A stretch of 48,901 nucleotides of DNA, from NCBI GenBank assembly GCA_015066665.1, contig SVNX01000019.1, forward strand, positions 1 to 48,901. Direction: 5' to 3'. The notes under the pieces were generated by a model. The model made no database searches, was not told where the DNA came from, and saw only the letters and a list, made by a program, of their open reading frames with translations. Made by a program: the position numbers and the translations under genes. Each line of letters starts with the position of its first letter. The stretch's first letter is position 1. This stretch comes from Ruminococcus sp. (lineage in GTDB: Bacteria; Bacillota; Clostridia; Oscillospirales; Ruminococcaceae). This document shows, piece by piece, positions 24,808-33,554 of this stretch.

Positions 24808-25095
24808 TAGATAATGTGTAAAACGGGCATGAATTTTCGTTCACATTTGCTTTATCGCGCTAATAAAACTGCCTGTTTATGGGAAAATGCGGCTTGCACA
24901 AGAAAACGGACAACGAAATCGTTTAAGCTACTTTTACTATGTTTGTATACAATATGTAATGAAATGCGAGGGAATGGAAAATTACTTTTCTCTTTTTAGA
25001 AAAACATCACAAAATTGCCACATTTCCCCTGTATAATGAATCACAGAAAGACAGAACACCGGAATTGGGCCATTTTACAGAAAGTGGTGAACCCT

Positions 25096-27132
25096 ATGTA
25101 TACAAAAAGACCGATGGCAGGGCTGATTGGTGCGGCCCTGACTTTCTCGCTGCTTGCGGCGGGATGCAGTGCGGATACCTCTTCGGACAGCACGCAGGAG
25201 ACCACTGCACCGACTGCCGCAGCCGAATACACGCCTCCTGCGCCCGGTGATCGGGGCGGCCGTGATTTCTTCGGCGATCCCGCACAGACAGCGGTTTCCG
25301 CAGAGCTGCCCGAATACGAGGCACTCGCACGGACGACGGATACCGCAGCACTCTTCACTGAGCGTGACCTTGACGGCCACTATGACAGCATCACCGCCGA
25401 AATCCGGCTTGACGGCCGGACGGCGTCCGTTACAGGTACGGGTGCAGCCGTGGACGGCGGCGTCATCACCATCACGGATGAGGGCACCTACCGGATCTCC
25501 GGCACGCTTGAGGAGGGACGCATCCATGTGAACAGTCCGGGCAAGGTACAGCTGCTGCTTGCCGGTGCGAGCGTGCATTGCAGCGATTTTGCCCCGATCT
25601 ACATCGAACAGGCAAAAAAAGCCTTCATCACGACCGAATCCGGCACGGTCAACAGCATTTCGGACGGTGCGGATTATGTCTGGCCGGAGGGCACGGAGAG
25701 CGAACCCGATGCCGCCATATTCAGCCGTGACAGCCTGACACTCAACGGCAGCGGCACGCTTTTGGTGACAGGGCTGTACAACGAGGGCATCACCTGCAAG
25801 GATGATCTTGTCATCACCTCCGGCAGCCTTCAGGTGACGGCCGCAGGCAACGGCATCAAGGGCAAGGACTACATTGCCGTGGCAGGCGGTGACATTACGG
25901 TTGAAGCCGGCGGCGACGGCATGAAATCCGACAACCTGACGGATGCCGGCATGGGCTTTGTCTATGTACAGGATGGCAGGATTCAGATCACTGCTGCCGA
26001 GGACGGTATACAGGCGGATACGGAGCTGCTGCTGGACGGCGGCAGTCTTACGGTCACGGCGGGCGGCGGCATTGCGAATGCCGTGCCCCATACGGAGGAT
26101 TTCGGCGGACGCGGCGGCTGGGGCGGCGGTTTCTTCGGCGAAGAGACCACGCAGGAAACCGAGGAGACAAGCCCCAGCACGAAGGCACTCAAGGCAGGCA
26201 CGCTGCTTGCAATTGCGGGCGGCATCCACAGTCTCGAGGCGGCCGATGACGGCCTGCACGCCAATGGCGACCTCAGTCTGACGGGCGGCACAGTGGAGAT
26301 TCTCGCAGGGGGCGATGGCATCCATGCCGATGGCAGAGCCGATTTTTCCGGCGGCAGTGTGACCATCACGCAGTCCTATGAGGGCATTGAAGCGGCGGTG
26401 ATCCGCTGTCTCGGTGCGGATATATCGCTGACAGCTTCCGATGACGGCTTCAATGCTTCGGACGGAACGGCGCAGGGCGGCATGGGTACATATTCCGAGG
26501 GCTGCTGTCTTGTGATGGCGGACGGCATGGTCTATGTCAATGCGGGCGGTGACGGTCTGGATTCAAACGGACTGTTCTTTGTCACCGGCGGCACGGTGCA
26601 TGTGGATGGCCCGACCAACAGCGGAAACGGTGCCCTCGATGCAAACAGTGCGATTCAGTGCACGGGCGGCGAGCTGATCGCTGCGGGCATGTCCGGCATG
26701 GCGGAATATCCGCAGGGCAGCCATACGCTTGTCATCACGCTTGATACAGTGCAGGAGGGCGGCACGCCGATTTCTGTCCGGGGCGATGATGGCAGCACGC
26801 TGACCTACACGCCGGCAAAGAGCTATAATTCGGTCGTGATCCGCTCCGACCAGCTGCAGGCCGGTATACATTATACAATATATGCCGGTGAGAGCGAAGT
26901 GGGCAGTGTGGACATGACGGAGGAGACGACATTCTTCGGCGAGGCCGGCGGCATGATGGGCGGCTGGCAGCAGGGCGGATTCCATGGCGGCCACGGCGGC
27001 CGTGGAGATTGGATGCAGGAAGGCGAAATGGACGGCACAAGGCCTGCCATGCCCGATGGTATGACGCCCCCCGATGGCATGACGCCCCCCGATGGCATGA
27101 TGCCGCCGGATGGAGCGGCGATCCCGTCGTAG
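25096..27132 (+). CDS. Cthe_2159-like carbohydrate-binding beta-helix lipoprotein
   Basis: The 678-residue product has a lipobox LLAAGC and then a low-complexity spacer. A long right-handed beta-helix-like region (about 115-590) is built of repeated G-x-I-x-I/V..(G/A)GDG turns: VITITDEGTYRISG, AGNGIKGKDYIAVAGGDITVEAGGDGMKSDN, DDGLHANGDLSLTGG. This matches PF14262, the family of Clostridium thermocellum Cthe_2159, which binds cellulose and polygalacturonate. The tail is Gly/His-rich and ends in repeated P-D-G-M-(T/M)-P-P units. A Gly-rich insert of about 45 residues near 340-385 interrupts the helix. The ATG at 25096 has only a weak ribosome-binding site (AGTGGTGA). It is likely a surface-held pectin/cellulose binder. 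Confidence 0.88.
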   Translation: MYTKRPMAGLIGAALTFSLLAAGCSADTSSDSTQETTAPTAAAEYTPPAPGDRGGRDFFGDPAQTAVSAELPEYEALARTTDTAALFTERDLDGHYDSITAEIRLDGRTASVTGTGAAVDGGVITITDEGTYRISGTLEEGRIHVNSPGKVQLLLAGASVHCSDFAPIYIEQAKKAFITTESGTVNSISDGADYVWPEGTESEPDAAIFSRDSLTLNGSGTLLVTGLYNEGITCKDDLVITSGSLQVTAAGNGIKGKDYIAVAGGDITVEAGGDGMKSDNLTDAGMGFVYVQDGRIQITAAEDGIQADTELLLDGGSLTVTAGGGIANAVPHTEDFGGRGGWGGGFFGEETTQETEETSPSTKALKAGTLLAIAGGIHSLEAADDGLHANGDLSLTGGTVEILAGGDGIHADGRADFSGGSVTITQSYEGIEAAVIRCLGADISLTASDDGFNASDGTAQGGMGTYSEGCCLVMADGMVYVNAGGDGLDSNGLFFVTGGTVHVDGPTNSGNGALDANSAIQCTGGELIAAGMSGMAEYPQGSHTLVITLDTVQEGGTPISVRGDDGSTLTYTPAKSYNSVVIRSDQLQAGIHYTIYAGESEVGSVDMTEETTFFGEAGGMMGGWQQGGFHGGHGGRGDWMQEGEMDGTRPAMPDGMTPPDGMTPPDGMMPPDGAAIPS

Positions 27133-27167
27133 GATTCAGAGCAAATTGATCTTTCACAACAATATCA

Positions 27168-27200
27168 ACAGCATGCACCGATCATTGTGCATGCTGTTTT
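27168..27200 (+). terminator. terminator of the Cthe_2159-like gene
   Basis: ACAGCATGCAC / GTGCATGCTGT hairpin followed by TTTTTG. Confidence 0.93.
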
Positions 27201-27234
27201 TGATCTCTCGCATGGTAAAATCTGGTTCAACTGC

Positions 27235-27263
27235 TTGACAAATCCCTCCCATTGTGCTATCAT
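27235..27263 (+). promoter_or_regulatory. sigma-A promoter of the clan-A glycoside hydrolase gene
   Basis: TTGACA (27235-27240), 17-bp spacer ending TGC, and TATCAT (27258-27263), about 40 bases before the start codon. Confidence 0.88.
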
Positions 27264-27304
27264 TGAAACAGAACAAATTTCAACTGCATTTCAAGGAGGG
27301 ACTC

Positions 27305-29899
27305 ATGAAATATACACAAAAAATCCGATGCATTCTGACAGCGGCTGCCCTCGGTGTGGCCGGCATGCCTTTGCCGGCGCTTGCCGCCGAGTCGGAACCG
27401 GCACTGCTCGATGTATCGCAGTTCACCATCCTCGATGAGAATCTTGTCCACCTCGGCGCCGGCCATCTGCGTGATGTCAGCTGGCTCTTCGGCGATCAGG
27501 ACAAGGTGCCCGCTTCTCCTTCGGACACCAAGGTCGATGCCGCTCTCTGGGAGGCCACCGACCACCTCAACTGGAAACCTAATGAACAGGCCGAATTCGG
27601 CGAGAATTCGTTCTATATCGACCTCGGGGCGAACTATGTCATCACGGGCTTCTGCTACCTCGATTCGAACGGCGTACAGGACTGGTCGGTGCAGAGCGGC
27701 GAGCCGTTTGCATGGGAGGAAATCGCTTCCTTCACCACCGATGCCTATAATGCGTGGCGGGGTGTCACCCTCGAGGGGGCAACGCCCACCCGCTACCTGC
27801 GCTTCTCCACCGGCAGCGGCGATACGGGCGTATCGGAGCTGGCACTCTATGGCTACAAGGCCTCGGAGCTGACCGAGGCGCAGAAGAAAATCACCGCCCC
27901 CAAGCCCAGCGGCGGTGTGCCCTCCGACCTGACGGCGGGCGGGAAAATCGGCTTCAATGCCTTCATCGATGACCCCATGACTGCCATCATGGCTGCGGGG
28001 CATGTCCGTGAATACCATAATTTCTCGTGGCTGCTCGATGAAAGCGGCAAGACCAGATTCACGCAGGGTACATGGGGTGATATGGACAGCTATTACGCCG
28101 CCATGAAGGCGCAGAACATCAGCATCATTCCCTGCTTTCAGGGCGGCAGTGCCGTGATCCGGAAAGATGGCGATTCCGTGCCGGAAATCCCCGTGGCCGA
28201 GGGGGCGGATCCGCTCGATCCTGCAAGCTATGCCCTCCATGCCCAGTCCATGTATCAGGTAGCGGCACGCTACGGCAGCAATCCGGATGTGGATCCTGCC
28301 GCCATCAACATCACCGATGCGCAGGAAGTCAGGATCGGTATGGGTCTGCTCGATGCGCTCGAGAATTCCAATGAGCCGAACAAGAGCTGGAGCGGCAAGG
28401 GCAGCTATTTCAGCCCCTATGAGCTGGCCGCCATGTGCTCGGCTGATTACGACGGCCATGAGGGCACCATCCCGAATGCCGGCGTCAAGGCCGCCGATCC
28501 GAATTTCCGCCTTGCCATGGGCGGACTGCTTGCAACGGAATCCATGCTGACTTACCTCACCGAAATGAAGCTCTGGTTCGATTATAACCGCACCGACGGC
28601 AAATTTGCCGTGGACATCATCAATGTCCACATCGGCCCCGATACGGCCGTACCGGAGGAGAGCGGCTATCTCGACCGCATCCGTCAGCTGCAGGACTGGA
28701 TTGATGAAAACGCCCCCGGCACCGAGCTGTGGGTGTCCGAGTTTGAGGTGCCCATGAGCGACTGCGAGATTGAGGGCACGGACAATCACGACAACGAAAA
28801 TTACCAGCTTCAGTATGCCCGCCGTGTGGCACGCACCTATCTGTCCATGATCGGGGCGGATGTGGATCGTGTGACAAAGTTCCAGCTCCGTGATGAGGGC
28901 GAGGGCGTGTACTACAATTCCGGTCTTGTCACCCAGAAGGGCAAGTGGGAGAAGAAGATGGCGTGGTACTATGTTTCCTGCATGAGCGATGTGCTCGAAA
29001 ATGCCGATTTCAAGGCGGATCGTTCGGCGGACGGCGTCTGTGTCTATGAATTTGCCGACCGTGTGACGGGCGAGACCATCACCTGCCTCTGGTCGCCGAC
29101 GAATGAGGACAGAGTGGTTAAGGACTATACGCTCGATGTGGGCGACTGCGGCTATGCCTATCTGACTGTGCCGTCCGAATATGCCGAGGGCACCACCGCA
29201 CCGATGATGATCGACGGCGGCAAGGTGACACTCGATGTAACGGAAACACCGGTTTTCATCCGCACAAGCAGAACGCAGCAGGTCATCATCAACGGCAAGG
29301 GTGCCTATCTGAAACCCTCTGCGCTTTGTCTGACCGAGGACCGCAGCACGGAGATCTGCGATCTGAGTGCCGCACCTGCGGATGGAACACTCATGCAGTT
29401 CTACCGGATGCTTGACGAACCGGACACGATGCCGGAGATGATTTACGGCGATACTGCGTCGCTTTCCGCACCGGAGACGAATGTGACCGCAGGGAACATC
29501 ACCTGTTATGTGGATTTTGCACAGCCGGTGTGCCTGACGGGCTTTGGTGTGTATGATACGTTCGGCACGGGAAGCATTGCGGTGTACGATGCCAATACGG
29601 ATGCCCTTCTCTGGTCGAGCGATCTGGGCGGCTACATGTACCGTGCGATGACGATGACAGAGGCTTCCGCTCCGACGGACAGGGTGAAGATCGTCAAGGG
29701 CGGCGGTGACCTGAACGAGCTGGCATTCTATGGCTATGCGGTGCCGGAGACTCCGGCGGCATTTGATCTCGATGTGGACGGGGACGGCCATGTGGACGGC
29801 TTTGATCTGGGACTGGCAAAGAAGCAGTTCCGTGCGGGTGTTTTCGCCGGTACAACAGCGGATCTTGTGCGGCTGCATCGTTTTTTGCTTGGAAAATAA
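27305..29899 (+). CDS. cellulosomal clan GH-A-like glycoside hydrolase with discoidin-like modules and dockerin
   Basis: The 864-residue product has a signal peptide. A discoidin/CBM32-like N-terminal domain (about 30-205, FYIDLGANYVITGFCYLD...GVSELALYGYK) precedes a TIM-barrel-like catalytic region (about 215-590). The putative acid/base is Glu 357 in NSNEPNK and the putative nucleophile Glu 479 in WVSEFEVP, a spacing normal for clan A. A beta-sandwich follows, then a second discoidin-like module (about 715-815, DLNELAFYGYA) and one good dockerin repeat DVDGDGHVDGFDLGLAKKQF. The second repeat (ADLVRLHRFLLGK) lacks its calcium loop. AAGGAGGG supports the start. I cannot fix the GH family; GH39 or a relative is possible. 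It would act on plant polysaccharide as a cellulosome component. Confidence 0.85.
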   Translation: MKYTQKIRCILTAAALGVAGMPLPALAAESEPALLDVSQFTILDENLVHLGAGHLRDVSWLFGDQDKVPASPSDTKVDAALWEATDHLNWKPNEQAEFGENSFYIDLGANYVITGFCYLDSNGVQDWSVQSGEPFAWEEIASFTTDAYNAWRGVTLEGATPTRYLRFSTGSGDTGVSELALYGYKASELTEAQKKITAPKPSGGVPSDLTAGGKIGFNAFIDDPMTAIMAAGHVREYHNFSWLLDESGKTRFTQGTWGDMDSYYAAMKAQNISIIPCFQGGSAVIRKDGDSVPEIPVAEGADPLDPASYALHAQSMYQVAARYGSNPDVDPAAINITDAQEVRIGMGLLDALENSNEPNKSWSGKGSYFSPYELAAMCSADYDGHEGTIPNAGVKAADPNFRLAMGGLLATESMLTYLTEMKLWFDYNRTDGKFAVDIINVHIGPDTAVPEESGYLDRIRQLQDWIDENAPGTELWVSEFEVPMSDCEIEGTDNHDNENYQLQYARRVARTYLSMIGADVDRVTKFQLRDEGEGVYYNSGLVTQKGKWEKKMAWYYVSCMSDVLENADFKADRSADGVCVYEFADRVTGETITCLWSPTNEDRVVKDYTLDVGDCGYAYLTVPSEYAEGTTAPMMIDGGKVTLDVTETPVFIRTSRTQQVIINGKGAYLKPSALCLTEDRSTEICDLSAAPADGTLMQFYRMLDEPDTMPEMIYGDTASLSAPETNVTAGNITCYVDFAQPVCLTGFGVYDTFGTGSIAVYDANTDALLWSSDLGGYMYRAMTMTEASAPTDRVKIVKGGGDLNELAFYGYAVPETPAAFDLDVDGDGHVDGFDLGLAKKQFRAGVFAGTTADLVRLHRFLLGK

Positions 29900-29918
29900 A
29901 CACTGCATCAGCAGATGG

Positions 29919-29945
29919 AGGGCGGAATGCGCAGCATTCTGCCCT
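29919..29945 (+). terminator. terminator of the clan-A glycoside hydrolase gene
   Basis: AGGGCGGAATGC / GCATTCTGCCCT hairpin followed by a T-rich stretch with a few interruptions. Confidence 0.8.
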
Positions 29946-29970
29946 TTCGGTTTTCTTCCATGCGGCTCCA

Positions 29971-29999
29971 TTGACACCACTGTGAAAGTATGTTATAAT
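29971..29999 (+). promoter_or_regulatory. sigma-A promoter of the beta-sandwich/dockerin gene
   Basis: TTGACA (29971-29976), 17-bp spacer and TATAAT (29994-29999), a full consensus match. Confidence 0.92.
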
Positions 30000-30043
30000 G
30001 AAATCACGAAAATATACCCCATCCCATGAATCGGAGGAATCCT

Positions 30044-31357
30044 ATGAAATACAGATCCATTGCCGCTCTCACCGCATGCAGCCTGCTTCTGGGCACTGCT
30101 TCCATCCTGCCCGCTTCTGCGGGTTATGGTGAGGGTGAACTCACTTTTGCCCTGCGTCCTGTGGAAACTGCCGACAGTGCCTATGACGCCGACGGCAACA
30201 CCGCCTTTGTCAGTGCTGAAGATGCCGAAAAAGGCCTGACCATCGATGTGAGTATGTTCATCGAGGCCGAATATGCCGACCTCATCTATCTCTATGCATC
30301 CATGTACTCGAGCAGTCCCCAGCTGACCTTCTGTGCTGACAGCCTCGACAGCCCCACAGCCCCCTATACTTCCGAAAAGGTCGGCTACACCCTCTCCGAC
30401 GGCACCGTCATCCCCCCGACCACGCTCAAGCCCTACTGCTTTGGCTATATCAACAATTCGAATGTCTATGTGGCGACAAGTCCCTTCTTTGTCTCCAGCT
30501 TCAGCGAGGCCGGCGATACCCTCAATCTGACATGGATGTACGGCATGAGCGGCCAGTATAAGGATACCGCCAGCTTCCTCGGCACCCGTTCCGATGCGGT
30601 GAGCTTTGTCGATTTTCAGGTTGCGCTGGCTGCCGGAACGCAGCCCGGTGTGTATGAGATTGCATTCGAGTTCGGCGAGACCGCCGACGGCACGCCCCTG
30701 ACTGCTGTGGAGAGCGATGATTCCGCCGAGGGTCAGGGCTACTCGACCTCTGTGCCGCAGAGCAAGAGCCTGACGATCGTGGTGGAGGAGACCCCGCCCG
30801 CCCTTGTTGGCTATGACTACAAAATCGAACAGGATGCACATCCGCTCTTTTTCTCCGAGGACACTGCGGCTTTTACGGACGCATTCGACTGGAGCGTGAC
30901 CCGTTACGGACTCTATGCCGATGGCACAAAGTCCACGGTGGGCGAGGAGATTGCCGCTGCCGGTCTGCTCCATTTTAACGGCGTGACGCCTGCGGATCTC
31001 TATACTCCGGGCGTGTATGACTATGCGCTCGTTCCCTATGTGAAGGATGAATTCGGTGAGCGGGCACTGGAGCAGAATGCTGCTGTGCAGATCGGTCTGC
31101 GTGGGGATGTGAATCGTGATGAAGTCCCCGATGCCGCCGATGCGGCCGCAGTGCTTGTATATGCTGCGGAAAAGGGCGCAGGCGGGACACCCTTCATGAC
31201 GGAGGAAGCCGATCGTCAGTATGAGGAGCTTGCGAAATTCACTGCGGATGTCGACAAGAACAATGTCCTCGATGCCGCCGATGCGGCTGTGATTCTGGTG
31301 TATGCTGCTGAGCAGGGCGCCGGCCGCCAGCCGGTCTGGGATGATCTGATCAGCTGA
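30044..31357 (+). CDS. secreted beta-sandwich protein with C-terminal dockerin (possible adaptor)
   Basis: The 437-residue product has a signal peptide. Its N-terminal beta-rich domain (about 28-240) ends SFVDFQVALAAGTQPGVYEIAFEFGE, a strand arrangement like the last strands of cohesins. A second small domain (about 255-355) is of unknown type. The dockerin (about 358-430) has repeats GDVNRDEVPDAADAAAVLVYAAEKGAG and ADVDKNNVLDAADAAVILVYAAEQGAG, separated by an unusually long insert. The dockerin helices differ from the GFDLGLLKK type of the enzymes here. CGGAGGA supports the start at 30044. It may be a dockerin-bearing adaptor or a plain binding protein. Two small membrane-protein genes follow without a terminator. 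Confidence 0.8.
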   Translation: MKYRSIAALTACSLLLGTASILPASAGYGEGELTFALRPVETADSAYDADGNTAFVSAEDAEKGLTIDVSMFIEAEYADLIYLYASMYSSSPQLTFCADSLDSPTAPYTSEKVGYTLSDGTVIPPTTLKPYCFGYINNSNVYVATSPFFVSSFSEAGDTLNLTWMYGMSGQYKDTASFLGTRSDAVSFVDFQVALAAGTQPGVYEIAFEFGETADGTPLTAVESDDSAEGQGYSTSVPQSKSLTIVVEETPPALVGYDYKIEQDAHPLFFSEDTAAFTDAFDWSVTRYGLYADGTKSTVGEEIAAAGLLHFNGVTPADLYTPGVYDYALVPYVKDEFGERALEQNAAVQIGLRGDVNRDEVPDAADAAAVLVYAAEKGAGGTPFMTEEADRQYEELAKFTADVDKNNVLDAADAAVILVYAAEQGAGRQPVWDDLIS

Positions 31358-31380
31358 GTGATCTCCGAGGAGGGACGAAC

Positions 31381-31803
31381 ATGGCTGTAGTTGGAATCCT
31401 TGTGATTCTGTATGCGCTGACTGCATGGGCGCTGCTGGCCGGAATGGAGCAGAAGAAGCTGACGGGCCATACGGCATGGTGCATCTACCTTGCCGGCAAT
31501 GTCCTGTTCCTGCTGCCCGAACTTCTCAAGCAGCTGCTGCCCTATTCGCTTGTGGAGGGGCTGGATGCGGGGCTGCTGCACACGGTTCTTGTGGGCTATA
31601 CAACCGCAGTGATCGCTTACTATCTTTTCGGTCTGGCGGTACTGCATCTGATCCTCTGTGCGGGACTGCTCATCTGGTTCATTCGCCATTATCTGAAAAC
31701 GCACAGAATTAAGCCATTTCTGATCTCGATCGTTCTGGTGTGCGCTGCCGTGGGTCTGAATCTCTTCTGGATTTGTACGGCACGTCCCTATTTAAGCGTA
31801 TAA
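31381..31803 (+). CDS. small integral membrane protein, unknown function
   Basis: The 140-residue product is very hydrophobic, with four likely membrane helices (near 3-22, 34-50, 72-103 and 113-132). No motif is recognised. GAGGAGGGA precedes the ATG by a good distance. It starts 23 bases after the dockerin gene, and the next small membrane-protein gene starts 12 bases later. The three genes probably form an operon ending at 32032-32063. Confidence 0.8.
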   Translation: MAVVGILVILYALTAWALLAGMEQKKLTGHTAWCIYLAGNVLFLLPELLKQLLPYSLVEGLDAGLLHTVLVGYTTAVIAYYLFGLAVLHLILCAGLLIWFIRHYLKTHRIKPFLISIVLVCAAVGLNLFWICTARPYLSV

Positions 31804-31815
31804 GGAGGCACCCCT

Positions 31816-32028
31816 ATGGCTTTTATGGGCATTCTGCTTGTCTTTGTGATTGTCGGAGCAGTACTGCTGCTGGCGGGGCTGGTGCCGCTCATTGCGGGCA
31901 GCATTCTGTACAGCCGCACCCGATTCCGGAAAACCGGACTGGTACTTCGCCTCATCGGCATCATCATCCTGACGATGGAGATCGGCACAGTGCTGCTGGC
32001 CGCCATCGCCATGATTCTGAATCGTTAA
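31816..32028 (+). CDS. small two-helix membrane protein, unknown function
   Basis: The 70-residue product has two hydrophobic segments (about 4-31 and 43-66) separated by a basic loop SRTRFRKTG. AAGGAGGC gives a strong ribosome-binding site. It is last in the operon with the 140-residue membrane protein, with which it may form a complex; that is inference from spacing only. Confidence 0.8.
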   Translation: MAFMGILLVFVIVGAVLLLAGLVPLIAGSILYSRTRFRKTGLVLRLIGIIILTMEIGTVLLAAIAMILNR

Positions 32029-32031
32029 ATG

Positions 32032-32063
32032 AACAGCCCCCGGCGGTGTGTCCGGGGGCTGTT
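32032..32063. terminator. bidirectional terminator between the membrane-protein operon and the nucleoside phosphorylase
   Basis: AACAGCCCCCGG / CCGGGGGCTGTT hairpin between convergent genes, with T-rich sequence on the plus side and an AT-rich flank on the other. Confidence 0.92.
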
Positions 32064-32082
32064 TTCATTTTGTTCAGTTTGT

Positions 32083-33387
32083 TCAGCTGCCGATGACCTG
32101 ATGCAGCAGGGCAGGGGCTTCGATGGGCGTATCCGACAAGCCGGCGGCCGCCAGAATCCGTGCAGCGGCCTGCTCGCAGCGGGAAACGGTATCGCCGTAC
32201 ACCGTGAAGAGGGGCGCACCTGCTTCAATCCGATCACCCACGGCTGCATGCAGCATTACGCCCGCACCATAGTCGATTTCCGCGCACGATGCCGTCCGGC
32301 CTGCACCGAGTGCCAGACACGCAAGGCCGACTTCCTCACTCTGGAGCCCGCACAGCCAGCCGGCTGTTTCCGCATGTACTGTGAGGCTTTCCCTTGCCTG
32401 CGGCAGCAGCGAGAGATCCTCCGTCACAGCAGGATTGCCGCCCTGTGCAGCGAGCATTTCGGCGAATTTCCGCAGAGCCTGCCCCGATGTGAGGGCTTCC
32501 TCCGCACGCTTGCGGCAGTCGTCATAGCTGCCATGGCCGGACAGCTCGAGCATATGCGCTGCCAGTGAGAGCGAGAGTGTACGCAGTCCGCCCGTCAGTT
32601 CGCCCCGCAGAATGCGGATGACTTCCGCCACCTCCAGTGCATTGCCCACGGCACAGCCGAGGGGTGCATTCATATCGGTCAGCACCGCACGGCAGCGGCG
32701 TCCGGCGAGTGTGCCGACCTCGACCATGGCGGTGGCAAGTGCCGCCGCATCCTCCGGCGTTTTCATGAAGGCACCATGCCCGAACTTCACATCGAGCAGG
32801 ATGCAGTCCGCACCGAGTGCAAGCTTTTTGCTCATGATGCTCGAGCAGATGAGGGGGATGCTGTCAACGGTGGCTGTGAGATTGCGCAGGGCGTACATTT
32901 TTTTGTCGGCCGGTACCAGTCCGCCGCTCTGTGAAATGACGCAGCAGCCGATTTCCTTCGTGATTTCCATGAATCGCTCCGTGGACAGGGCGGTGCAGAA
33001 GCCCGGAATGCTCTCGAGCTTGTCGATGGTGCCGCCGGTGAAGCCGAGTCCCCGACCGGACATCTTCGGTACGCAGCCGCCGCAGGCTGCTACGATCGGA
33101 GCGAGGAGCAGGGTGGTTTTGTCACCGATGCCGCCGGTGCTGTGCTTGTCGACCGTGACTGCGCCGATGGGTGAGAGGTCGAGCACGGGGCCGGAGTCCC
33201 GCATTGCGAGTGTGAGGGCGGTGGTTTCTTCCGGCGTCAGTCCCTGACAGCAGACTGCCATGAGCCATGCGGACATCATATAATCGGGGATGCTGCCGTC
33301 GCAGAAGCCCTCGGTGATGAAGCGGATCTGATCGGCAGTGAGCGGCTCCTGCCGTCTGGTTTTCTGGATGAGGTCGTACATTTGCAT
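32083..33387 (-). CDS. pyrimidine-nucleoside (or thymidine) phosphorylase
   Basis: The 434-residue product has the family signature SGRGLGFTGGTIDKLESIPG and the phosphate-binding DKHSTGGIGDK segment. The N-terminal helical domain is MYDLIQKTRRQEPLT, and the C-terminal part (DRIEAGAPLFTVYGD) folds as a lipoyl-like barrel. It phosphorolyses thymidine/uridine to base and pentose-1-phosphate in nucleoside salvage. Whether it is Pdp or DeoA cannot be settled from motifs. AAAGGAG eight bases before the ATG at 33387 favours that start over the ATG two codons later. It has its own promoter and is not linked to other deo genes. Confidence 0.96.
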   Translation of the reverse strand: MQMYDLIQKTRRQEPLTADQIRFITEGFCDGSIPDYMMSAWLMAVCCQGLTPEETTALTLAMRDSGPVLDLSPIGAVTVDKHSTGGIGDKTTLLLAPIVAACGGCVPKMSGRGLGFTGGTIDKLESIPGFCTALSTERFMEITKEIGCCVISQSGGLVPADKKMYALRNLTATVDSIPLICSSIMSKKLALGADCILLDVKFGHGAFMKTPEDAAALATAMVEVGTLAGRRCRAVLTDMNAPLGCAVGNALEVAEVIRILRGELTGGLRTLSLSLAAHMLELSGHGSYDDCRKRAEEALTSGQALRKFAEMLAAQGGNPAVTEDLSLLPQARESLTVHAETAGWLCGLQSEEVGLACLALGAGRTASCAEIDYGAGVMLHAAVGDRIEAGAPLFTVYGDTVSRCEQAAARILAAAGLSDTPIEAPALLHQVIGS

Positions 33388-33414
33388 GGGGATGGCTCCT
33401 TTCGCTTTTTTCTT

Positions 33415-33443
33415 ATTGTACTACATTTTTCATAGAAATGCAA
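33415..33443 (-). promoter_or_regulatory. promoter of the nucleoside phosphorylase gene
   Basis: TTGCAT (33438-33443), 17-bp spacer and TACAAT (33415-33420) on the minus strand. Confidence 0.8.
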
Positions 33444-33484
33444 GGGAATTCTTATTGTTTTTTTGACAAAATTCCATATTTTTG

Positions 33485-33513
33485 TTGACTGCAGATACAG
33501 TGTCTGCTATAAT
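33485..33513 (+). promoter_or_regulatory. promoter of the 413-residue lipoprotein gene
   Basis: TTGACT (33485-33490), 17-bp spacer ending TGC, and TATAAT (33508-33513). Confidence 0.88.
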
Positions 33514-33554
33514 ATGAATATAGCCCGGCATTCCGGGGAATGGAGGATAGTGAC

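Noticed and set aside
24731-25095. tRNA or small-RNA gene in the AT-rich divergent spacer
   Set aside because: No cloverleaf or strong stem-loop followed by a T-tract was found; the region is accounted for by promoters.
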